From: Zanthoxylum bungeanum
Taxonomy: Eukaryota > Streptophyta > Magnoliopsida > Sapindales > Rutaceae
DNA: 64,000 nt
NCBI GenBank assembly: GCA_019454045.1
Contig: SKCR01007812.1
Span: 682,001-746,000 of the forward strand
Direction of reading: 5' to 3'
A program made the position numbers and the translations under genes. Shown here piece after piece: positions 32,651 to 42,559 of this stretch (position 1 is the stretch's first letter; every line of letters begins with the position of its first letter). The notes under the pieces were generated by a model that was not told the DNA's origin, did not search any database, and worked only from the letters and a program-made list of their open reading frames with translations.

Positions 32651-33403
32651 TGTTGATGGTATTTTCAGGCGCTACAACATTTAAGACAGCACGACAAGGA
32701 AAAAAGGGTAAATTCTCTGTCTGGTTGAGATCATGTAGCCGACCCGACCACAACATGTGAAGACCGACCACTTTGGTTCAGATGACCGAGCACTATAAAG
32801 GTCGGCAGGAACACTCTCAGCATAAAAGATTGTCATGGCCGACCTCATTAAGACCGACCAGATAACGGGCCGTGTTCAAGACAACAGCACCCCATTCTTA
32901 TGGATAAGATAAGAAAGATATCCTACTCTCTCGCAAGGAGAATGAGTCAGAATCCAAAAGGGAATACGGAAGAAGAAGGCAGTACCGGATCAGGAAACCC
33001 TACAAGAAGAGAAGATTGAGTCCAAATAGGATTTCTTATGCAAATAGGAGTCTGATTTCTGTATTATTATAAATAGGAGGGTAGAACATGTGTAAATGAC
33101 ATCTGAAAATCATCACAAGAGTGAGGGATTAGAATCATAAAGCTCCGATTTGTAAAAGCAAAGAAGAGACCCGATGAGTGTATTTGAGTAATAAAAAAGC
33201 ACCACCCTGTTCTTGTCCGTGGACGTAGGTCGGATCCCAAAATCCACCGAACCACGTTAAATCACCTTGTCTGATTGGCGTATTTTCTTGTTTTCCGCTA
33301 AGTTTGTTTTTGGTTTCCCGCATAACCAAACAAATTCACAGTTGGAGGATTCCCTCGGAGGTAATATTCCTGTATTACCTGAGACCAAAATCCACCGTCA
33401 ACA
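32651..33403 (+). repeat. 3' LTR of the Tat element
   Basis: It starts TGTTGATGGTATTTTCAGG and ends CCGTCAACA, followed by GTCCA. Compared with the 5' LTR there are a 2-bp insertion near 32928, a 3-bp deletion near 33345, a 1-bp deletion near 33379 and about nine substitutions. Confidence 0.95.
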
Positions 33404-33408
33404 GTCCA

Positions 33409-34198
33409 TTTTACAGGGGAAATTCTGTCTGTTTCAAGTCTCCGGCTCACCCCTACACTATCTAAGGGGACAGGTGTGACACATGCCCATTGATGACTCG
33501 TTAAATTAGTTCCTTAGGCTTAGACCATAAATTTTTCCTTAAAATTTTTATACTAAAATACCAAAAAATCTTTTTTCACAAAATTTTTCCTTATTTTACT
33601 TCGAAATTAAGGATCGGGATTGCTTAGCTATCAACAAGCCAACAAGAAAAAACGGATGAAGTCCACTATATACAATTGTAGAAAATGATAATAACATCCT
33701 GAATTTAGATACAAAATATTTCTTCACTGTTGATTATGTATGTAATAATCAATAGTAGAGTTACCATATTCGGGATTTGTCAATCATAATCTCGACCTGA
33801 TTTTATAATTTTTTTTAAAAAAAAATCTTCAATTTCGATATAATATTTTATTTGATATGAAAAATTATCTAACATCCCAAACAAAATTTAAATGTCCAGA
33901 ACCATACGGAATCTCATAAATCTCTTGTCAAACAGTATGAAATCCTATAATTTTTTTGCAACCGATACTGGATTTCTGATAGATTTTAAACACGAGAGAA
34001 AATGATGTGTTTATTAAAAAACAAGGGACTCTGATCATTTTCACTATATAATGCCATAATGGATAGTTAATAATCAAAAGACCCATAAAAATTTAATAAT
34101 TAATATAATTTAATAATTATTAAAACAAGGGATTTGAAATCAAGCCATTCTAAGCATTTCCCAATTGTTGTTTCTCTCTTTCTCTTTGAAAGTTCAAG
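33409..34198. other. Intergenic DNA upstream of the third calmodulin-like relic
   Basis: No gene is seen. The last 60 bases carry the leader-like AAGCCATTCTAAGCATTTCC and a CT-rich tract shared with 12000-12060. Confidence 0.5.
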
Positions 34199-34288
34199 AT
34201 GGAAGATGTCTTGCCTCAACATCAGATTGCTGAGTTTCAGAAAGCTTTTTATTTGCCCGACAGGGAAGGAGATAGTGCAATTTCTTAG
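34199..34288 (+). pseudogene. Calmodulin-like exon 1 relic (copy 3)
   Basis: The ATG at 34199-34201 opens MEDVLPQHQIAEFQKAFYLP followed by DREGDS and a stop. This aligns in phase with exon 1 of the intact gene ([22 protein letters not shown]). The EF-hand loop is damaged (Gly to Ser, Leu-Asp to Pro-Asp) and the splice donor position has changed from GGT to AGT. The CT-rich leader upstream is conserved. A decayed exon 2 lies at 35808, with 1.5 kb of inserted repeats between them. Confidence 0.85.
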
Positions 34289-34473
34289 TGTTATATATAT
34301 ATATATATAGGCCTTCGCATTTTATAAAATGAAATTATTTTCTCCTGTAAAATAATGTTGTATTGTCAAATTCATATATTATAAAGTGCATCCGAGGTAA
34401 TTTTGATAATACTTTATTTCTTGGTAACAAAGTTTATGTTTGTTTTATCCATGATATTTTTATGCACTTTTAT

Positions 34474-34820
34474 AGGCTCGGCCGCGGTTTCGATTCCGAT
34501 CTATATTAATACAAAATTAAATATAAATTAAATTAGTTTTAATTAAATTAAAAAAAAATATTATTATAAAAATATCAACATGATCAAAAATCTTCATGGT
34601 TAAATTTCGTACTTCACTAATTATTTCACTAATTTTTTTTTTTTTTTTTGTTGGTTATGGAATCGGAGAACCCGGGTTCGGTTCCTCAAAAAGAGGAACC
34701 GGAACCGAACCATAAAATTAAGGTTCTGATTTCGATTCCGGTTCCTAGAATCGGAATCGACGATTCCTAAAATCGGAAATTCCAGACAGTTCCGATTCTA
34801 ATCGAACCGCGGCCGGACCT
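34474..34820. mobile_element. hAT MITE, about 347 bp, in intron 1 of the copy-3 relic
   Basis: The ends AGGCTCGGCCGCGG and CCGCGGCCGGACCT are imperfect inverted repeats related to those at 19821 and 55815. Flanks ACTTTTAT and ACTTCTAT make an 8-bp target duplication with one mismatch. GGTTCC, GGAACCGG and GGAATCGG motifs lie towards the right end and a poly-T run is internal. It is more decayed than the other two relatives. Confidence 0.75.
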
Positions 34821-34918
34821 ACTTCTATATTTATAGACGTTTGTATTTCACAAAATGTAAATTGCTATAAAACAATATTGTATTGTGTTGCAAAAAACCA
34901 GTATTGTATTGTCCGATC

Positions 34919-34942
34919 AGTATTTATTTATTTATTTATTTA

Positions 34943-34995
<53 letters not shown>

Positions 34996-34996
34996 G
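34919..34996. repeat. Compound microsatellite (TTTA)n(TTA)n
   Basis: About six TTTA units pass into about 16 TTA units. A duplicated piece of the calmodulin-like intron (AATATTGTATTGT) precedes it at about 34870-34890. Confidence 0.95.
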
Positions 34997-35014
34997 GGTT
35001 TTGATCAGGCAGAA

Positions 35015-35370
35015 CCCATAATTAGCCCCCTGAAGTTTTCTCCAACATTTCAATCGCCCACCGAACTTTTATTTTCACCCATTAGCCCACTGAACTCTTA
35101 AAAATCGTGTAACCAGCCCATTTACGTAACGCCGTTCCGTTTACCGTCCACGTCAGATTTTTCCGTTTGAAGTTGATGACGTGTCAGCCAACAGTGCAAA
35201 TATAACTTGCAAATATAACTGAACACATATTTGACCCACTGAACTTTTATAATATATCCTATTAGCTCACTGAACTTTTATAATATATCCCATTAGCCCA
35301 CTGAACTTTTATAATATATCCCATTAGCCCACTGAACTTCAGTATTTTACCTATAAGCCTACATAACTCT
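35015..35370. repeat. 31-bp tandem repeat block
   Basis: The unit CCCACTGAACTTTTATAATA plus TATCCCATTAG repeats about 3.4 times from 35235 to 35340. Diverged forms (CCCACCGAACTTTTATTTTC, CCCATTAGCCCACTGAACTC) occur at 35020-35100. A palindromic TAACGCCGTTCCGTTTACCG lies between them. The family is unassigned. Confidence 0.8.
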
Positions 35371-35799
35371 CAAAAATGATGTTAAAATTTTTTTATAACT
35401 ACATAAACCATCATCAATACAATCATGTCTCGAATGCAATGTGTTTTTAGATTTTTTTATTATAAACATTTTTCTTTGTGCTTTTTGATTGAAACCAAGA
35501 ATCAACAAGACCATATGCTCTAAAGCAGAGTAGAGACAACAAAAAGCGGTCAAGGAATCAAACGATTAACGATAATATTATACATTTGAGTTAAAATTCT
35601 GCTTTGATATTACTATCACTGAAGTCAAATTCAAGCAAAAAGTAGAATATTAAAGTATCATCCAAAATGAAATATTTGAGTTTTGTCCAAAATGATCTAA
35701 AATATCTTACTAACATCAAAATTATCTGAACTAATATGTTATCCATCAGTCTTTACGCGTCCTCTTCTTGTCTCGAATTTCTTGAAGCTGCCTTCCAGA

Positions 35800-35862
35800 A
35801 GAAATAAGTTGGCCGCAGCAATAAAATCACTAGATCAAATTCCTATAGAAGAAATAACAGTA
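35800..35862 (+). pseudogene. Calmodulin-like exon 2 relic (copy 3)
   Basis: GTTGGCCGCAGCAATAAAAT, then CACTAGATCAAATTCCTATA and GAAGAAATAA, matches the intact exon 2 (GTTGGCGGCAGCAATCAGAT, CATTAGATCAGAATCCTACA, GAAGAAGAG). The reading frame is broken by AATAA at both ends and EF-hand 2 is not kept. It supports a former complete copy here. Confidence 0.78.
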
Positions 35863-36111
35863 GTACTGTTACACTGACGACGAAAGGTATTCGTCTGAAA
35901 TTTAATCTGCTAATGCAAGTGAGATAATCAAGGTCAAGGATTCCGAATGCATCAATGAGGACTCAAAAAACAGTTAATTAGAACGATTATAAATCACTAA
36001 CATAGAATCTATAATCCTAAATTTCGATGAATCCTATATGAATTATAAAAAATATAAAAATCATATTATACGTTAAAAAATTTAAATTTTAGTAGATTTA
36101 AAAAAAAGGCT

Positions 36112-36705
36112 TTGGACACACAACAAACAATTGCTAGGGCAGAAATCATTGCTGAATGGTCTGCAGGTTTCGAGAATCAACGCACAATTTTGGCTTCTGG
36201 GATACCTACAGCTAAGAAGAATCAATGGCTTCCCCCTCCTCTGGGCTATTTCAAGGTTAATGTGGACGCAGGTTTAAAATCTGATGGAAACAAAGTAGGA
36301 CTCGGAGCAGTGTTCAGAGATTCTTTAGGTAAAATGGTTGGAGTGGCTGTCGAAAACAATTTTTTCTTTGATGATATTGAAAGAGCGGAGGCTCAAGCTA
36401 TCAAGCTTGGTTTATCCTTGGATAAACAGACAGGATTCACACCTCTTATCATTGAATCAGATGCGATGACAGTGGTGGAGCTCATCAAATGTACTATCCA
36501 AAGCAAAAAAGAGATTCACTGGATTGTTAAAGAGATATGGGATATAATTAAGACTATGAATGATGTTGTAATTCAGTTTAATCCTAGAGCTTGCAATAGA
36601 GCGGCTCATACTTTAGCCAAATTGACTTGTAACTACCCAATTCAGGGCTTTTGGAAGGTGGATATTTCATCTATTATTATTTGTACTTTAACTGGTTTGC
36701 TATAA
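36112..36705 (+). pseudogene. LINE-type RNase H domain fragment
   Basis: An uninterrupted frame of about 197 codons encodes a plant non-LTR retrotransposon RNase H (RVT_3 type). Motifs are FKVNVDAGLK with the first Asp, LGAVFRDSLG, ERAEAQAIKLGL with the Glu, LIIESDAMTVVELI with the second Asp, and NRAAHTLAKL at the end. No ATG starts it in a sensible place and no reverse transcriptase precedes it, so it is the 3' end of a 5'-truncated LINE. A poly-A stretch (36726-36736) follows. Single-gene RNase H-like proteins of this kind exist in plants, but the lack of a start codon argues against a host gene. Confidence 0.8.
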
Positions 36706-37278
36706 TATTTTTTCACTTTTCCTGTAAAAAAAAAAGTGACTGTCTCGACTGTCTCAAAAAAGCCAACTCTATAGCAGGCATAGCTCCCATAGAAGAGATA
36801 AACTATCACGGAAAACCCCGCCACAAGTTGCAGGTTTCGGGGTTCCCTTTTATGGGTTAAGTAAACAAAAGAAACTCTCTCTTATAATGATGAGGAATTT
36901 GATTGATTTACAAAGATTGACTGAATCAATCTTAAAGTTAATTAACAATATCTTTAAATTGATTGATAAAGATGGAACGATCGCTCCTGCCTCCTGGTAT
37001 GTTGTCTTTATTCGTATTTTTGTTTTGTTCTTATCGATTACTAGGCTCAAGAGCCAAATCTCAATCACTAAGAGTGAAGACAAAATATTTTAGCTAGGTA
37101 TTACATAATGTAATCCTTCTACTTGAGGCAAATTCACATTTTTCTTTATCATTTTACTGTAAATAATTTTGACTATTTGAAATTATTTTTGCTCTGCTCT
37201 CTTGGCTTTAATTGCCTGCGTCAACACTTGTGTGCCTGAAGTTGAAGTTTCATGAGAATTGAAGAAACTCTCTCATTA

Positions 37279-37467
37279 CCAACGAGTAGTTGGTTAAGTG
37301 GTAGCTGACTCAATCCTAGAAGGCTCGATTGGGTATGCTCCCCAATTCGAGTCCCGCTAGAGTCACCATCGTTGGAAGGATCATACCGTACAGCTCTTGG
37401 TCCGAATTTGGATTAGTCAGGCCCAATATGACACTGGATATCGGGTGGGGAACCAAAAAAAAAAAAA
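37279..37467 (+). mobile_element. tRNA-derived SINE with perfect target duplication (second family)
   Basis: A-box-like GTTGGTTAAGTGGTAGC and B-box CAATTCGAGTCCCG lie in the first 85 bases. The body ends GATATCGGGTGGGGAACC and a 16-base poly-A. AAACTCTCTCATTA occurs on both sides (37265-37278 and 37468-37481), a perfect 14-bp duplication. The body differs from the 11577 family, so this is a distinct and younger SINE family. Confidence 0.93.
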
Positions 37468-37481
37468 AAACTCTCTCATTA

Positions 37482-37643
37482 ATGGCATCTAACAAAATCA
37501 AGACAAAGTTACCTGAAAACCCTCAAAAGAGTTTGTGAGAAACAAATCGGTGACACGTTTTTGACTGAAAAACCTTGAAAATGGAGGATCGAATCTTGAG
37601 CTTCCAAACAAAATAAATGTGTGAACAAACTTCAACCAAAATG

Positions 37644-37685
<42 letters not shown>

Positions 37686-38727
37686 ACAACAACAAAACTA
37701 AAAAAACAATAATATATATATATTAAGATACATACAAGAGAATATGAAAGAAAGGAGATAATAAGATATCCTGAAAAAATATAAGCCGAAATTTGGCAAA
37801 TATCCCTTATGGGGATAACATTTCATGCCGTATAAAGTTGACTGTAGTGCTATAAAATAAAAGTTATATATCCCTTTCAGTCAAGATTTGAAACTTAGAA
37901 AGAAGATTGATCAGAAATCATTGCAATATTTGCTCCAAAGACACAAGAAGTTGTATGTCATGTCAAGAAATAAATAATAGCCAGGACCAGCAAAGCTAGC
38001 TAATAAAATAAAATAAAAAAATTAAACTCAACAATGGGTAAAGAATTAAAACAAGTCCAAAAAATCTCAACTAGGTTGGCACTTTTGAATTTGCCGAATC
38101 ATATGCTATATATAAACCTATTTCGAGTAGTTTTTTTTTTTTTTTTTAATAAATTAAAGAGTCAAATACAATCGTTTAAGATAAAAGAGACCAAAACTTA
38201 ATTATAAGAATGAAATGTACTGATCTTGTTAAAACTTTACTCCACAAACAAGTAAGAAAAGTGTACCAGCAAGCTTTATAGGAAGAAATTAACATTATAT
38301 AGACATATGTTTTCACCTACTTAGATTTGACAAATAATCAATTAATCATCTTTTTTTTTCTTAACCTTGAAAAGACTATCCAGAAGATAGTACTACTTGA
38401 AATCCACATGAAACAATATGTTATGGTAAGTGATAATGAATATAATCAAATAACCCTAATCTAATGTAAGCCAAGTTTGATTGTTCAAATCCTATTTAAC
38501 ATACATGGGAACCATTACAAAATTTTGTTTTTTCTTTGGAACAGTACAAATTTCATTGCTTTTAATAATTAATTATGTGTAAATTACCACCCCAAAAAAA
38601 AGTTATTTCATTCTCCACCAGATCTAGCTACCACTGTATTTATAATTTCATGTGGGATGGATAAGTGTTTTCCCCCCTCTTCAACCATTTAGATCACGAA
38701 CTAAGAAATGAAGAAAATCTATCATAT
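37482..38727. other. Intergenic DNA with (AT)n microsatellite
   Basis: An (AT)n run occupies about 37645-37681. A poly-T run lies near 38131-38148. No gene is recognised. Confidence 0.5.
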
Positions 38728-38876
38728 AACGGAGGTACCACGTCATCCGTGCAACAATCCAATCAACCATTGCCACGCCTGTTAAAATATTAAAAAATAA
38801 CTAAAAAAATGGATTTTAAAATCTTACATATCTTTATTAATTGGTTGGTGATACCACATCACTCATACCTCCGTTG
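38728..38876. repeat. Imperfect inverted repeat, possible MITE
   Basis: The left arm AACGGAGGTACCACGTCATC pairs with the right arm, whose complement reads CAACGGAGGTATGAGTGATG, and both continue towards AACCAA. The arms are about 40 bp around a 70-bp core. No target duplication was established. Confidence 0.4.
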
Positions 38877-39387
38877 CACCAAAGAACTACTATAAGAAAC
38901 GATGATCTTGTCATACAATAAAAATTAAGAAATTAAGCAGATTCAAAATGTACTTTTTAGTAATTTTATTTTATGATGTTTCTGAGATAGATCTACAATT
39001 TTGAATTAGATCCCAATTCATGAAAATCTTTAAAACATAAAGGAATATAGAATTAGGAATAGATCGGATCAAAAGAAAACAAAAGAAATTGCAATACAAT
39101 CAGATGACAAGAAAATACAAAAGCACTTTCTTCAAGGCACGAAGGGAGGGATCTCAAAGCACCAACCGCAAACTTAAAACCCTAACAACATCTCAGTCCT
39201 GCTAATAAGATTCTTCACAAAACTTGAATTACAAAAGATTAATTCCAAAAACATAAAAAAAAAAAAAAAAAAAAAAAGTTAAAAGTACTATAACATATAC
39301 CTTTTTCTAGGGTTTTGGTAGAAAAACCCTAATGGGTTTGTTGAGAAAGATTCGAAGGAGAAGAAATTAGGGTTCCTGGGCATGCTA

Positions 39388-39484
39388 CCATTAGCAGGTG
39401 AAACTGCCAGATGATCTAATCTTTCCTACAGAAGAATATTTAAGGAAAGTTTAGATCATGCTGGCAGCTTCAACTACTAGAAGT
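39388..39484 (-). ncRNA. MIR167: MIR167 microRNA precursor hairpin
   Basis: On the minus strand the 5' arm carries, at 39452-39472, a 21-nt sequence identical to the plant miR167a mature form (it starts TGAAGCTGCCAGCATGATC). The 3' arm at 39397-39417 gives the star strand AGATCATCTGGCAGTTTCAC. The arms pair from TAGTAGTTGAAGC/AGTTTCACCTGCTA through to AACTTTCC/GGAAAGATT around a loop of about 17 nt. The mature strand sits on the 5' arm, as in all MIR167 genes. Known function: guides ARGONAUTE1 to cleave AUXIN RESPONSE FACTOR 6 and 8 mRNAs, affecting flower and root development. The primary transcript runs leftwards; its ends are not visible. An AT-rich CTCTATTTATATC at about 39630 upstream could be the core promoter. 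Confidence 0.95.
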
Positions 39485-40860
39485 CCACGAATACTACACG
39501 ACGATTATAAGCTCCGATGAACAATCCGTATTTTCAACTTATGAAATCCTCTTATTTTCCATCATTATTCTACTGTTCTGCGTCCTGTTGAAGGTTTAGA
39601 AGAGAAAAGTGGACGAGGGAGATATAAATAGAGAGGAATTAAAGATAAGAATATGACTTTCTTTTCTGCTCTCTCTAGGTGCTTTATATGACAAGGATAA
39701 ATATTACCATAGTATAAAATTTGCATGAAAACAAAGTTTTGTATGGTAATTTGTTGGTGCTAGTTAATTCGTCTTGTAAAATTCAAACATTATTTTATAT
39801 CTTACATAGGTGAAGACAGTGGCGTAACTAAAATATTAATTTAATAAGGCCAACATTTGATATTCAAAAGAATTAGTAAAGTTATCTCATTAATATGACA
39901 TATTTTAATAAATTATCGGGTGGAAAAGGACAATTGCACTCATTAACCTATATGTGGTGCTGTCACAGAGCAAAGAGAAAATTGAGTTACCATCGTATTA
40001 TTACAGTAAGTGACTCTCAATGATATAGAAAAGTGATCGGGATAGGAAGTGCTTTTGTGTTTAAGTCATTTTGGTAATTTTATGATCATGTTAGAGACTT
40101 GAAACAGAAAAAGTAGATGGAGGAGAAAAAAGTTGGATGTGGTCCAAAGAGAAGGCAAATTGAATATAGTCACGCCTAAGCTCTTCCACATGCAGACAGC
40201 TTATTGAGAGTTTCTATATATCCCAATAGGCTTTAATATTTTTTTTAACTTTAATTGGATCATCTCTTTCATGCTCTCTTTGTCCATCTTTTTCTTGTCT
40301 TTGTGTGTGTGTGAGGTTAGCATCAACTGTGCAGTGTGCACCAAAATGATTATAAGACACAAGTATATATGGGGACCAATAAATGTTGCCACTTATATAC
40401 GGTTCACACGATGGGGCATATACTGTAGATAAGAGTCTATGACAAGAATCTAACAAATGAAGAAAATATACAGTCATTTATACATCTTATATAGATCATA
40501 TATATCGTAAAATATAGAGAAATTATCAATCATATATCCAAAATTTAACATGTTATCAAAAATATACCATTCTGAAATTTTATACACCAGTCCATCCAAA
40601 GATTATAAAGTGTATCAAGAGTCTAGAAAATGTTCACTTACTTTATAATTTTTAGGTGGACACCACATTACATACAAAAGTTTAAACTGATAGGATAAGG
40701 AAATTATATCTTAAGGTCATCTGGATCTCAAATCCAAACGACTTTTCATTGTGTTTTATCTTGCAATTTTTAAAGAGAAGACTAGCGGCGGTGTAAGAAT
40801 TTTTTTTAACATATAAATTCACTAGTGGATAGCAAATTTAAAATCCGAGAAAACTCTAAT
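39485..40860. other. Upstream region of MIR167 and intergenic DNA
   Basis: About 39485-39660 probably holds the MIR167 promoter and leader. Near 39835-39950 lies a diverged relative of the 172-bp repeat at 10986. No coding frame is supported. Confidence 0.45.
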
Positions 40861-42550
40861 TATCTTATCTTTAGTGTAGGAGCGAAGCAGGGTTTACCGC
40901 TATGCATGTGACGTTGGCGACCATGATATTATTGGCTCAAAGCCCGTAAAGAGTACAAATAGTCATTGACGGACTAACCAGAGAATAAATAAGTCGCCAC
41001 TCAATATAAGACACTGTGAATTATTTAAGACCGTATTACACCCCTCGCAAGGTTCGATCTTAAACTCGTTTGGGTTCAAAATGGTTCCTTACTTATGTCA
41101 GTATAACATCCAGGTTCAAAAAGAGGATCCACATGTCTTATAATGCACAGTAGCAGTTTTTATCTCATATAATCACATAGACAGCACGTGATAAGAGAAA
41201 TAATGAACAAAGCCCCAAAAATTAGAATAAATAATGTATCTTGTCGGCCTATCTTCATGGAAACCTGGCCGATCATATTCATGGTAGACCGAAGATTAAT
41301 GCATGTTCGGTCGGACTTGCAGTAAGTCAAGTCAGATGTGTTGTGTGATCCAGAAGGATCGAAAACACAAGAACATATCCGAATGACAACTATGACAACA
41401 TCAGAATGGTTAGATAAAAATTAAGACGGTAGTAAACGATGATAATAGCAGTGAATAAATAAGTGACTAGAGAATAAACATGATAATAATGATAATTACA
41501 GAAATAATGATGTGCATATATGTTTCTCAATGGTACGTGCAATTGTATCCCGAGTGCAAACCATATTATCGTCCATTCTGAATCGACTATGGAATCTATA
41601 TCCGGATTCCCATCATAAATACCACCATAAACATAATCTCAGATGTAGTCGTTTATACGACCATATTTTTTGTATGATAATTGTATGTCCGACCAAACAT
41701 ATATAATGTCCGACCGGATATAAAGCGTTAAAGCAACAATGAAATAAGATCTGAAGTTTAAGGTCTTGGGGCCATCATGTCGTACCTTAAGCGTAACTCA
41801 GCTCCGAGAACACCTTTGAAAATTTAAGTTGGTTGCTAGATCTCTTGCTGAAGATGGGAAACTTATGGAATCCTAGTGTTGCTATATTTTTTTTGTTCGA
41901 TTTATGTTTGGCAGCTCGTGATTTTTTACCACCGTCATTTTTCAATTCCAAGGAAAGAGCCCATTCTTCTGTGTGTTTGTTCCCTTTTTTATAGTATTAG
42001 GGTTGCAGTTAATAAGGAAATCATCTCTTCTGATAAGGAAATGAATAGTTATGGAAAGTGATTAAAAAGGAAAGAGACTTATTATGGAAGGTGGTTAAGA
42101 AGGAAATAAATGATTTATGAAGGTTGGTTAAGAAGGAAAAATGAGATGGAATCCGTCTGCAAATCTGGAAACCTGATACATATCTGGCCTGCTTTAAGTG
42201 TCGTTCGACTGAATATGGTGACTCTGGACGGACATAGGTGATGTCCGGCCTGTGATTGGACTTGATGCATATCCGGCCCCACATATGTTATGTCCGGCCG
42301 GATTTGGTGGCTCTGGATAAGTCTAGCCGGACATAGGTGATATCTGGCTAGAATTTGGCTACTCTTTTTGGAATCATTTTCTTTCCCTACCAACATTAAA
42401 TCTCACAACCTTCCCAAACTTGTCAGGTGGTGTCCTTATAGGAGACTCATCATCGGGTTATACATAAAAATACAACGTGTACCGTTAGTATCAACAAAAA
42501 CCATATAAAAAACATCTCAACTCTTTTTCTTTATGTTTATTTTATATTGG
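40861..42550. repeat. Unassigned retroelement-like DNA with TCCGGCC motif cluster
   Basis: Between 42130 and 42350, motifs close to CCGGACATAGGTGATGTCCG recur four or five times, partly inverted, forming short palindromes. Between 42010 and 42130 a roughly 33-bp unit (TATGGAAGGTGGTTAAGAAG) repeats three to four times. GTTGGCGACCATGATATT near 40911 resembles a primer site. No LTR pair or coding frame could be defined. Confidence 0.4.
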
Positions 42551-42559
42551 GGACAATAC

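Larger units (their letters stand above)
20658..33403 (+). mobile_element. Complete Ty3/gypsy LTR retrotransposon, Tat lineage, 12.7 kb
   Basis: LTRs of 755 and 753 bp flank an internal region with primer site, gag, pol in the order PR-RT-RH-aRH-INT, an 82-bp tandem array and an antisense gene. The order puts integrase after RT and RNase H, so it is Ty3/gypsy. The second, archaeal-type RNase H and the antisense ORFs after pol are hallmarks of the Tat clade (Retand, Grande, RIRE2, Ogre relatives). The target duplication GTCCA is perfect (20653-20657 and 33404-33408), so this is one insertion event. All protein genes carry frameshifts or stops, and a hAT MITE interrupts gag. The element cannot encode its own proteins now. 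Confidence 0.95.

Noticed and set aside
36887..37093. Frame with KLIDKDGTIAPASW, resembling an EF-hand loop and a possible exon 3 of the calmodulin-like relic
   Set aside because: The loop is too short and lacks the 12-residue spacing; nucleotide alignment to exon 3 is not convincing.
37279..37360. Possible genuine tRNA gene
   Set aside because: A and B boxes are present, but the acceptor stem does not pair, and the poly-A tail with target duplication shows a SINE.
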